Source: JACVRW01 sp963765135 (GTDB taxonomy: Bacteria; Actinomycetota; Thermoleophilia; Solirubrobacterales; Thermoleophilaceae). From it: a stretch of 64,000 nt of DNA. The stretch lies in NCBI GenBank assembly GCA_963765135.1, contig CAVXUX010000002.1, positions 310,001-374,000 on the forward strand, written 5' to 3'. The position numbers and the translations under genes were made by a program. A model generated the notes under the pieces. It worked only from the letters and a program-made list of their open reading frames with translations. It ran no database searches and was not told the DNA's origin. Shown piece after piece: positions 51,493 through 59,781 of this stretch (position 1 is its first letter; each line of letters starts with the position of its first letter).

Positions 51493-52741
51493 GGGCGAGG
51501 GGGTGCGTCTTATCAGGTACGGCGAGGCGATCCTGCCGGCGCGACCAGAGCGCGTCGATCGCCACGCCGGCGAGCACGACGATCGAGATCTCGGCGGGCT
51601 GGCGGAATCGGAGGAAGCCGTAGAAGACGACGGTCGTGATCGCCACCATCAGGATCGGGGCGACGATCGGCCACATCGGGGTCCGGCGCCGGTAGAGGGT
51701 GAGCAGGCCGAACGCCGCCAGCGGGAGCAGCAGCCAGTACATGACGACCCCGGCGTTCTGCCATCCGGGCGAGCGGCCGGCGTTGGTCTGGAAGGGCTGG
51801 AAGAAGCTGAACGCCCGGCCGAAGCGAGCGGCCGCCACGACCGGCCAGCGCTTGACGTTGTCGCGCGCGTAGCGGGCGCCGTCCTTGAACTGGCGTGAGG
51901 TCTCCTCGGCCTCGTTGTGCCCGGGCCAGGGGCGGTCGCAGAGGATGTTCCAGCCGCCGATGTTGGGCCCGTAGTAGGTCGCCTGGCAGTTCGCGCCGCC
52001 GACCACCGCTCCCGCGTTGGTCGAGACCAGCACCAGCCGGTCGAAGGTCGAGTAGTTGCGGATCGTCCAGGGCGTGAGCACGACGACCAGCGCGACCAGG
52101 GTCACCCCGATCGCGCGCCACCCGCCCGGCCGCCGCACCAACGGAAGCAGCAGCAGCGCCACCAGCGCGAACGCCTCGCCTCGGGTGAGCGCCGCCAGGC
52201 CGCCGAGCACGCCCAGCAGGGCGGCCCAGCGCCAGCTCGGGTCGTCCATCAGCTTGAAGGCGGTGAGCAGCGACAGCGCCACCAGCAGGCCGTACAGCGA
52301 CTCGCTCATCAGCGCGCCGTCGGCCGTGATCAGCAGCGGGTAGGCGGCCCCCACCGCCACGGCGATCAGCGCCGCTCGCTCGCCGGCCACCCGCCGCCCC
52401 AGGAAACCGATCGCGACCAGCGTCCCCGAGCCGAACAGCGTCCCGGTCAGGCGCTGGGCCACCTGGTCGGTCAAGCCGACCTTGGCCAGCCCGGCCAGCA
52501 CGGTCGGGAACATCGGCGGATGGGCGGCCGTGGGACGGATCACGCCGGCCAGCTCGAGCTGCGGCTGGATGTAGCCCTTGCCGTCGGCGATCAGCTGCGA
52601 TTGCAGGTGGAAGAAGACCTGGTCGTCGGATACCTCCGGCGGCCAGGGGGCGACCAGCACGGTGTAGAGCACCCGCACTACGGCCCCCGCTGCGACGATC
52701 AGCGCCAGCCGCCCGCCGAAGCTCCGAGGCAGCCGGTTCAT
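51482..52741 (-). CDS. glycosyltransferase family 39-like (ArnT-like) membrane protein
   Basis: A 419-residue intact paralogue of the 49521 protein: RLALIVAAGAVVRVLYTVLVAPWPPEVSDDQVFFHLQSQLIADGKGYIQP (acidic SDD after helix 1), TAAHPPMFPTVLAGLAKV, LIAVAVGAAYPLLITADGALMSESLYGLLVALSLLTAFKLMD, ALTRGEAFALVALLLLPLV, LTPWTIRNYSTFDRLVLVSTNAGAVVGGANCQATYYGP, VVFYGFLRFRQPAEISIVVLAGVAIDALWSRR. ATG 52741 is the first start before the helix. A TAGACT -10 box at 52761-52766 leaves a 12-13 base leader with a weak GAGGG, so this operon head is not leaderless. Its stop overlaps the GT2 start by 11 bases. Confidence 0.86.
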   Translation of the reverse strand: MNRLPRSFGGRLALIVAAGAVVRVLYTVLVAPWPPEVSDDQVFFHLQSQLIADGKGYIQPQLELAGVIRPTAAHPPMFPTVLAGLAKVGLTDQVAQRLTGTLFGSGTLVAIGFLGRRVAGERAALIAVAVGAAYPLLITADGALMSESLYGLLVALSLLTAFKLMDDPSWRWAALLGVLGGLAALTRGEAFALVALLLLPLVRRPGGWRAIGVTLVALVVVLTPWTIRNYSTFDRLVLVSTNAGAVVGGANCQATYYGPNIGGWNILCDRPWPGHNEAEETSRQFKDGARYARDNVKRWPVVAAARFGRAFSFFQPFQTNAGRSPGWQNAGVVMYWLLLPLAAFGLLTLYRRRTPMWPIVAPILMVAITTVVFYGFLRFRQPAEISIVVLAGVAIDALWSRRQDRLAVPDKTHPLAHAP

Positions 52742-52760
52742 AGCCCTCGACACCGCGGCA

Positions 52761-52766
52761 AGTCTA
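52761..52766 (-). promoter_or_regulatory. -10 box TAGACT of the GT39-GT2-GT39 operon
   Basis: TANNNT hexamer ending 19 bases before ATG 52741; the short leader could hold a weak ribosome binding site (GAGGG). Confidence 0.4.
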
Positions 52767-52794
52767 AGTGGGGGCGGCGGGTCCAGGTCGCAGA

Positions 52795-52800
52795 TACTCT
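52795..52800 (+). promoter_or_regulatory. -10 box TACTCT of the AftD-like gene
   Basis: TANNNT hexamer ending 11 bases before ATG 52812; divergent from the GT39 operon promoter. Confidence 0.45.
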
Positions 52801-52811
52801 GCGCGCGGCCC

Positions 52812-55800
52812 ATGCGGAGACTCACGTTCGACCGCGCGACAACGCTCGGCCTGGTCGCGCTCGCGTACATGGTCGCGCTCTGGCAGCGGCCTGGCCGCGC
52901 GACGTCGGACACGAAGATCGACCTGCACGTGGACCCGGGTGCGCTGCTGGAGCGCGTCTTCTCCGTCTGGACCCCGACGAACGACCTCGGCGCGGTCCAC
53001 AGCTCGCAGTACACCGGCTACCTCTGGCCGACCGGGCCGTTCTTCGCCCTGCTCGACTGGATCGGCGTGTCGCCCTGGCTGGCGCACCGGCTCTGGCTGG
53101 GCACCCTGCTCGCCCTGTCGGCCTGGGGGATGCTCAAGCTGATGGACGCGTTCGTCGGGCGTCCGCGCGGCCCGGCGCACCTGGTGGCGGCGGCGTTCTA
53201 CGCCTTCAACCCCTACACGACGGTCTTCACCTTCCGCACGACCGCGATCCTGCTCGGCTACGTCGCGCTGCCCTGGCTGCTGGTGATCGTGCTCGGTGGT
53301 GTGCGCGCCGTGCGCGACGCCCACGGCTGGCGCGACTGGCGCGGCTGGTGGGGCGCCGCCGCTTTCGCCCTGGTGGTCACCTCGGCCGGCGGTGGGATCA
53401 ACGGCGCGGTGGTCGGCTGGATGCTCGTCGGCCCGCTCGTGCTGATCGTCTACGAGGTCGTGGTGCGTGCGATCGGCTGGCGCGACGCCGCACGCTTCCT
53501 CGCTCGGGCAGCCGGCCTCAGCCTGCTGGCCTCGCTGTGGTGGATCGTGCCCCTGCTCGTCCACGCCAGCTACGGCGTCGACTTCCTGCAGTACACCGAG
53601 GGCCCGCGCGCGATCTGGAACACCAACTCGGCGACCGAGGTGCTGCGCCTGATGGCGTACTGGACCTCGTACGCGAGCATCGGCTTCCACGGCACCGAGC
53701 GGGCGCTGTTCAGCGAGGAGGGGACGATGCTGTTCAACCCCTTCGTCGTCGGCGCCTCGCTGCTGCTGCCGGCGCTGGCGGTGGCGGGCTTCGTCTGGAG
53801 CCGGCGCTGGCGCTACGGCCCGTTCTTCATGCTGGTCCTGCTGGTCGGCGTGACCATCGAGGTGGCCGGCTTCCCGAGCGGGACGCCCGCGCGCAAGGCG
53901 ATGGAGTGGATCTACCACGAGGTCCTCGTTTTGCGGTTCATGCGCACCACGCAGAAGGCCGCCCCACTGGTCGCGGTCGGCGTGGCGGGCCTGCTCGGGA
54001 TCTCCGTCCAGCTGGCCTGGCAGCGGGTCCGCACGTGGCGCCGCCCGGCCCTCAGCCGCGTCGCGCTCGCGGGCGGCTCGCTCGCGCTGGCGGCGCTGAT
54101 CGCCCTCCAGGCGCTGCCGCTGGCGCGCGGCACCGCTCCGGACGAGCAGATCACCTGGGATCGCATCCCCGCGGCGTGGACCGACGCGGGCCGCGACCTC
54201 GACCGCGAGCTGCCGGCGAACTCGCGGGCGCTCGTGCTGCCCGGGCAGATCTTCGCGTTCTACACCTGGGGCGGGACCGTCGACTCGATCATGCCCAAGG
54301 TCACCGACCGGCCCGTGGCGGTGCGCTACGAGACGCCGTACGCCGAGGCGCACGCCTCCGACCTGCTGACCACGGTCGACGGCCTGGTGCAGCAGCAGCG
54401 CCTGCTGCCGGGCCAGCTGCGGCCGCTGCTCGGCCTGATGGGCGTGCGCGCGGTGATCACCGGCAGCGACGACGACATCGCGCGCAGCGGGGCGGTCGAC
54501 CCCGCCTTGGCCGCGGAGGCGCTCGCGGACCAGGACCTGGGCGATCCGGCGCGCCGATACGGACCGGTACGCGCGCTGCCGCCCGCCAAGGGCGACCTCG
54601 GCCCGGCGCAGCGGGAGCCGGAGGTGCGCCGCTACGACCTGCCCGAGGGGCGCGGGCTCGTGCAGGTGCTGCCGACCGGGCCGCCCACGATCGTCGACGG
54701 CGCGGCCCAGGGGCTGGCGGGGCTGGCGGCCTTCGGCGCGCTGCCCGCGCGCCGACCGCTCCTCTACGCGGGCGACCTCTCCGACGCCGACCTGCGGCGC
54801 TACGCGACCGCCGGCGCCGAGGTGGTCGTGACCGACTCCAACCGGCGCTGGTCGTTCGTGCCCACGGACACCCAGCAGAGCCACGGACGCGTCCTGTCGG
54901 AGCGCGAGCCGCTCGACAAGAACTCGGCCAGCATCGAGCCCTTCCCCAAGCGCGGCAGCGACGCCCAGACCGTGTCGGTCCTGCACGGCGCCGCCTACGT
55001 GCGCGCCCCCGAGGGCGGCGGGCCGCTGCCCTTCCCCGAGCGCTCCGCGATCCACGCGTTCGACGGCGACCCGACCACGCTCTGGGCCGCGGCGCGCTAC
55101 CTGCGCCCCGACCGGCGCTGGATCGAGGTCGGCTTCAGGCACCCGCGCGACGTCCCCTACGTCGACCTCCTGCCGGTGCGCGACTGGCGCGGCATCGAGC
55201 GCGAGGTCGACGTGAACGGCGTCAGGGCACGCCTCGGCCCGGGCACCACCCGCGTGCGCCTCGGCCTGCGAGGGGTCACCCGGCTGCGCATCCGGATCAC
55301 GCGGGTCGATCAGCCCGAGTCCGACCTGCGCGGCTCCGGCGGCTTCCGCGAGATCGGCATCCCGGGCGTGCACCTCAGCGAGACGATGCGGGCCCCGGTC
55401 GTCTCGGCGCGCGCGCTGGCCGGCCGCGACCTCGGCCACGTGGCGCTCAGCTACGTCTTCCAGCGCAACACGGGCGACCGGCCCACCAAGCGCGACCGCC
55501 ACACCGGCAGCCCGCTGCTCGAGCTGCTGCCGAACCGCCAGGACTCGGAGAAGCTGATCGACCGCACGGTGTTCGCCCCCGACGCCCGCTCGTTCGAGCT
55601 CGACGCCTGGGTCCAACCGTCGATCGACACGCGCGATCCCGAGCTGGACCGCCTCGCCGGCCTCCGCGGCGCGGAGCGCTTCGACTCGTCGAGCCGCTTC
55701 CAGAACCAGGCGCGCTACCGCGCCTCGAGCGCTTTCGACAGAAGCCCGTCCACCGCCTGGGTGAGCATCTGGGAGCCGCCGTCGGCGCCGCTTCCGTGGA

Positions 55801-57109
55801 TCTCCTGGCGCGGGGAGCGGCCGCTCGAGATCAGGCGGCTCGCCCTGGGGGCCGCGCCCGGCGCGGTGCGGCGGCCGACCGTGGTCCGCCTGAGCTGGCC
55901 CGGCGGCGCGACGCCGCCGCTGCCCGTGGGCAGGGAGGACGGCGTGGTCGAGCTGCCCGAGCCGATCCGCAGCCGCTCGTTCCGGCTGACGGTGCTCAAG
56001 GCGCGCTTCCCCGGCGGTCTGACGAAGCGCGAGCGCGTGGGTCGGGCGGTCGGGATCGGCACCCTTGAGGTGCCGGGGCTCGACGCGGTCAGCCCGCCCA
56101 CGAGCGGGCCCCTGCGAGCGGCCTGCGGCAGCGTCAGCGTCGACGTGGGCGGGCGGCGCGTGCCGCTGCTCCCGCGCGGAACGGTCGAGGACCTCGACGC
56201 CGGCCGGCCGCTGCGCGCGACCGGCTGCGCGGACGCGGTGCCGATGGGCCGCGACATCCAGCGCATCCGCTCACTGCCCGGGACGTTCAGCGTCGACGTG
56301 CTGCGCATGCGCTCGCCCGCGCCCGAGGGCCTGCCGGCCGAGCGCGGCGGCGGGACCGTGGTCGACCCCGGGCGGCTGCACAACAGCTCGCTCGACGGCG
56401 CGCGCGTGGACCTCAGCGGTCCCTCGTGGCTGGTGCTCGGCCAGAGCTACTCGGTCGGCTGGAAGGCGACCTGCGACGGCCGCGACCTGGGCGAGCCGCG
56501 CCCGATCGACGCCTTCGCGAACGGGTGGCTGGCCCCGGCCGACTGCCAAGCGGTCAGCTTCGAGTTCGCCCCGCAGGCGACGGCTCGGCTCGGCTACCTG
56601 GTCTCGGGGCTGGTCTGCCTGGCGCTGCTCGCCTTCGTCATCGGCGGGGCGCTGGCGGGACGACGCGGCGCCGCGGCGCCCGAGCCCGCCCGCTGGCCCG
56701 ACCTGCGCCCGGGCCGCATGCCGCTCCCCACGCCGCCGCGGTGGCGCTGGCCGTGTCGATCCCGCTCGCCCTGCTGCTCGCCAAGCGCACCGGCGTGGTG
56801 ATCTTCCCGCTGCTCACGCTGATCCTCTGGCGCGGCATCGGCCCGCGCGTGCTCACGGCCGGCGCCGCGGTGCTGCTGGGCCTGGTCGTCCCGATCATGT
56901 ACGCGGTCATCTCACCGCGCAATCGCGGCGGCTACAACTTCGAGTACAGCATCGAGCTGATGCAGGCCCACTGGGTCGGCGTCGGGGCGTTCGTGCTGCT
57001 GCTCGCGGCGTGCTGGCGGGCCGTCGGCACCGCCCGAGCGAGTCAGGCCGGCGGGCCGTCGATGACGCCGACGAACACGGCGCGCGCCGAGTACAGCAAG
57101 AAGTCGTAG
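52812..57109 (+). CDS. AftD-like alpha-(1->3)-arabinofuranosyltransferase family protein (frameshift near 3' end)
   Basis: About 1,430 residues as joined. The N-terminal GT-C core (residues 1 to about 440, about 11 helices) includes HVDPGALLERVFSVWTPTNDLGAVHSSQYTGYLWPTGPFFALLDWIGVSPWLAHRLWLGTLLALSAWG, FNPYTTVFTFRTTAILLGYVALPWLLVI, WNTNSATEVLRLMAYWTSYASIGFHG and FMRTTQKAAPLVAVGVAGLLGISV, all characteristic of AftD (DUF3367). The large extracytoplasmic part contains two discoidin-like carbohydrate-binding segments: IHAFDGDPTTLWAAARYL (near 55050) and ASSAFDRSPSTAWVSIWEPP (near 55730). A one-base shift at 56730-56755 separates the terminal helices SIPLALLLAKRTGVVIFPLLTLILWRG...VVPIMYAV. In mycobacteria AftD uses decaprenyl-phosphoryl-arabinose to branch arabinan; the sugar used here is inferred. 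Confidence 0.85.
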
Positions 57110-57786
57110 GGCGTTCCCCAGACGCTGTCCGGCTCGACCTCGTCCCAGTGCGGGCCGAACTGTCGCCGGCGCAGCGCCCGGGCGCTGGCGAAGCGGAACT
57201 CGCCGGACTGGATCGCCTCGTCGAGCCCAGGGTGGTAGCCGACCGGCACGGTCACCAGCAGCTGCCCGCCGGGAGCGATCGACCGCTGCGCGGCGTGCAG
57301 CGAGGCCGCCGAGCGGCCACGGTCGCGCGGCTCCTCGTCCCAGCCCACGTGCTCGAGCGTCGAGATCGCCACGACCGCCTCGAAGCGACCGAGGTCGTCG
57401 AGCTCGAACACGTCGTGGTTGAGCACGCCCGGCGCCTGCTCGTACTTGTCGACCACGGTGTGATCCTGGGGGCCGTAGTGGCCCAGCACGTGCCCGATCT
57501 CCAGCACGCGGCCGGCCGGGTGGCGCTCGACGAACGAGCGGGCGATCGGCACCTCCACGGCGCGCTCGGTGAGCCAGGTCCACTTGTAGCGGTGGAACAG
57601 GTACCGGTGGCGCTCCCCAGCGAAGTCGAACTCCCCGCGTCCGCCCGCGAACGACCACGGCAGTCCGCTCACGAGCCCGCTCCCGAAGCGCGCGTAGTCG
57701 CCGATCACCGGGCGAGGGCCGCGGGCGCGCAGGGCTCGCATGGTGCGCGGGCCGACCGCCTGGGGCATGTAGCCGTCGCTGCTCAT
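57043..57786 (-). CDS. SAM-dependent methyltransferase-like protein
   Basis: A 247-residue protein. The core RVLEIGHVLGHYGPQDHTVVDKYEQAPGVLNHDVFELDD replaces the usual G-x-G-x-G with G-H-V-L-G but keeps the position and the acidic strand-2 residue (VVDKYE). FEAVVAISTLEHVGWDEEPRD and AQRSIAPGGQLLVTVPVGYHPGLDEAI complete a class I fold. It may act on a glycan precursor. ATG 57786 is supported by a -10 box TAATGT 11 bases upstream. The 3' end overlaps the AftD-like gene by 67 bases, where the encoded protein (FLLYSARAVFVGVIDGPPA) still looks conserved, so the overlap seems real. Confidence 0.75.
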   Translation of the reverse strand: MSSDGYMPQAVGPRTMRALRARGPRPVIGDYARFGSGLVSGLPWSFAGGRGEFDFAGERHRYLFHRYKWTWLTERAVEVPIARSFVERHPAGRVLEIGHVLGHYGPQDHTVVDKYEQAPGVLNHDVFELDDLGRFEAVVAISTLEHVGWDEEPRDRGRSAASLHAAQRSIAPGGQLLVTVPVGYHPGLDEAIQSGEFRFASARALRRRQFGPHWDEVEPDSVWGTPYDFLLYSARAVFVGVIDGPPA

Positions 57787-57797
57787 GGGCGGCGGCG

Positions 57798-57803
57798 ACA
57801 TTA
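57798..57803 (-). promoter_or_regulatory. -10 box TAATGT of the methyltransferase-like gene at 57786
   Basis: TANNNT hexamer ending 11 bases before ATG 57786, in the 37-base divergent region shared with the TPR-like gene. TAGCGT at 57802-57807 on the plus strand may serve the other gene. Confidence 0.45.
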
Positions 57804-57823
57804 GCGTGCGCAATGATCTCGGC

Positions 57824-58219
57824 ATGCTGCCTCGCCTGCTGCTCGCCGCGTGCGCGATCTTGGTGCTCGCCTGGGTCGGCGTGCTCGTGCGCGACCACTA
57901 CGTTCGGCAGTCCGCGGCCAAGCCGCTGCTCTACGAGACCAACCTGAGCGAAAGCGACTTCGTTCGCGACATGAAGCGGATGGAGGACTCACGCTTCCTC
58001 AATCCGAGCTCATCGGTGGAGCTCGCGCGCACGGAGTACTACCTGTTCCGGGGCCGGCCGCGCGCGGCCGCCCGCGTGGCCGAGGAGCTGGTGCGCGAGG
58101 AGCCCGCCAACGCGGATGCCTGGCGGCTGCTGTGGCGCGCCACGCAGACGACCGACCCGGCGCGGGCCAGGCAGGCAGCGGCCGAGCTGAAGCGGCTCAA
58201 CCCGCTGGCGACGCTGTAG
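57824..58219 (+). CDS. small membrane-anchored TPR-like protein (ligase-associated, copy 2)
   Basis: A 131-residue protein: helix LPRLLLAACAILVLAWVGVLV, then NLSESDFVRDMKRMEDSRFLNPSSSVELARTEYYLFRGRPRAAARVAEELVREEPANADAWRLLWRATQTTDPARARQAAAELKRLNPL. The same plan as copy 1 at 35569 (anchor helix, A-x-x-L-x-x-E-P-A/E-N, K/Q-R-L-N/D-P end), and like it next to an O-antigen ligase, here convergent with a 23-base overlap. ATG 57824 is preferred because the anchor helix follows directly; ATG 57785 would add 13 residues. The conserved pairing suggests the protein works with the ligase on the outer face of the membrane. Confidence 0.72.
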   Translation: MLPRLLLAACAILVLAWVGVLVRDHYVRQSAAKPLLYETNLSESDFVRDMKRMEDSRFLNPSSSVELARTEYYLFRGRPRAAARVAEELVREEPANADAWRLLWRATQTTDPARARQAAAELKRLNPLATL

Positions 58220-59741
58220 CGCTGCGCGGCGCGTCGTCCGGCGCGCGGTTGAGGCCCCAGCCGTGGGCGATCAGGTCGTCCAGCTCGTCGCCGGCGTGCT
58301 GCGGCCCCTCCCCGAGGGCGATCACCGCCGCGAACAGGATGATCGCCGGGAGGGTGACCGCCGGGATCTGCCAGTCCCAGTCGATCGAGGAGTGCAGCAG
58401 GAAGACCGCTCCCGCGGCGACTGGGCCGGCGGCAGCCAGCCGCTCCGTGCGCAGCGCGCGCCGAGCCGAGCCGGCGAGGCCGCCGAGGAACACCAGGAAG
58501 CCGAACAGGCCCACCAGCCCCAGCTCCACCGCCATCTCCAGCGGCAGCGAGTGCACCTCGAGGGCGTAGCCGGGCGCCGGCCGGTCACGCAGCCAGACGG
58601 TGCGGAAGCCGCCCGACCCGACACCCTCGAGCGGGTGGTCCGCGAACGCCTCGACCCCCACCCGCCAGTAGTCGTAGCGGCGCGAGTCGACCGAGGTCAG
58701 CCGCGCCGGGCCCCTGACCTCGGACGGGCTCTCGGCGCTGCTGCGCTCGGCCAGCCCGCTCGCCACCAGGCTGGCGAACGCGAAGGCGAGCGCGGCGATC
58801 GCCACGGCCGGCAGCTGCCGCGCGGTCGTGAGCGTCGAGGCGCGCAGCCGACCGGTGCGCTCGCTCCGGTCCATCCAGACCTCGAGCAGCGCCGCGCCGG
58901 CCATCGCCACGACCAGGATCGCCAGCATGATCGCCCCGTCGGTGGCGCGCTCGCCCGAGCCGCCCTCGAGCGAGGCGAAGCCCGGCAGGGCGACCGAGCA
59001 GGCGGCGGTCAGGACAGCGCCGGCAAGCGTCGTCGCGGCGGCCCGCAGCTGCGTCCGCGACGGCGCGGCGGCCACCAGCACCACGAGCCCGATCAGAGCC
59101 GCGGCGATGGCGCCCCTGGAGTAGGAGAGATAGGCCCCGAGCGCGAGCGGCACCGAGCCGGCCGAGGCGGACGCCCGCATCCAGAGCGGCCGGGACGAGT
59201 CGCCGGCCAGCCGGGCGCACAGCACCATCCCCATGGCGGCCAGCGCACCCTCGGCGTTCCAGTAGGTGATCGGCTGCTCCAGCCGCCCGTCGGCGCGCGA
59301 CGAGGCGACCATCTCGATCACGTTTGGCAGCAGCCGGCCGGCCAGCCCGTACCCGAGCACGATCAGCGCGCCCGCCGCCAGCACCGGTTCGACCGCGCGC
59401 GCGGCGCGGCGGTCGCGCAGGATCCCGAGTGCGGCCAACAGCGTGCCGACGTAGAGCAACAGCCGGATCAGGTTGTCCGTGGCCGGGCTCGGCAGCGGCG
59501 CCCACGCGTACGAGACCGCGGTCCAGACCGTGATGAAGCAGAGCCCGCCGAGGGCCGCCCAGCCGGCGCGTGAGGCCGGCAGCGGGCGCGGGCTGGCGAA
59601 GGCCAGCACCAGCACCAGAGCCCAGGCCGCGCAGGTCGCGACGAGGCGCGGCTCCTCGAAGTACCCACCGGTGATGAAAGCCAGCACCGTCGGACCGACG
59701 AAGAGGATCGCGGCCGCGGGCAGCAGAACTGCGCGACGCAT
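58197..59741 (-). CDS. O-antigen ligase/polymerase family membrane protein (paralogue of 34038)
   Basis: A 514-residue polytopic protein starting MRRAVLLPAAAILFVGPTVLAFITGGYFEEPRLVATCAAWALV, nearly the same opening as the ligase at 34038-35528. Motifs follow in the same order: RLEQPITYWNAEGALAAMGMVL, AYLSYSRGAIAAALIGLVVLV, VDSRRYDYWRVGVEAFADHPLEGVGSGGFRTVWL, EVHSLPLEMAVELGLVGLFGFLVF, IDWDWQIPAVTLPAIIL. It joins or polymerises lipid-linked glycan outside the membrane. A -10 box TACGCT lies 8 bases before ATG 59741. Two related ligases with two related small partners imply duplication of a functional unit, perhaps to serve two glycans. Confidence 0.87.
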   Translation of the reverse strand: MRRAVLLPAAAILFVGPTVLAFITGGYFEEPRLVATCAAWALVLVLAFASPRPLPASRAGWAALGGLCFITVWTAVSYAWAPLPSPATDNLIRLLLYVGTLLAALGILRDRRAARAVEPVLAAGALIVLGYGLAGRLLPNVIEMVASSRADGRLEQPITYWNAEGALAAMGMVLCARLAGDSSRPLWMRASASAGSVPLALGAYLSYSRGAIAAALIGLVVLVAAAPSRTQLRAAATTLAGAVLTAACSVALPGFASLEGGSGERATDGAIMLAILVVAMAGAALLEVWMDRSERTGRLRASTLTTARQLPAVAIAALAFAFASLVASGLAERSSAESPSEVRGPARLTSVDSRRYDYWRVGVEAFADHPLEGVGSGGFRTVWLRDRPAPGYALEVHSLPLEMAVELGLVGLFGFLVFLGGLAGSARRALRTERLAAAGPVAAGAVFLLHSSIDWDWQIPAVTLPAIILFAAVIALGEGPQHAGDELDDLIAHGWGLNRAPDDAPRSATASPAG

Positions 59742-59749
59742 TGCGCCGG

Positions 59750-59755
59750 AGCGTA
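59750..59755 (-). promoter_or_regulatory. -10 box TACGCT of the ligase gene at 59741
   Basis: TANNNT hexamer ending 8 bases before the ATG; no Shine-Dalgarno, so a leaderless start is likely. Confidence 0.5.
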
Positions 59756-59781
59756 CCGGCGCGGTCCGTCGCGTCACACGA

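Noticed and set aside
52764..55616. Open frame of 950 codons on the minus strand
   Set aside because: Antisense of the AftD-like gene; the translation shows no recognisable domain.
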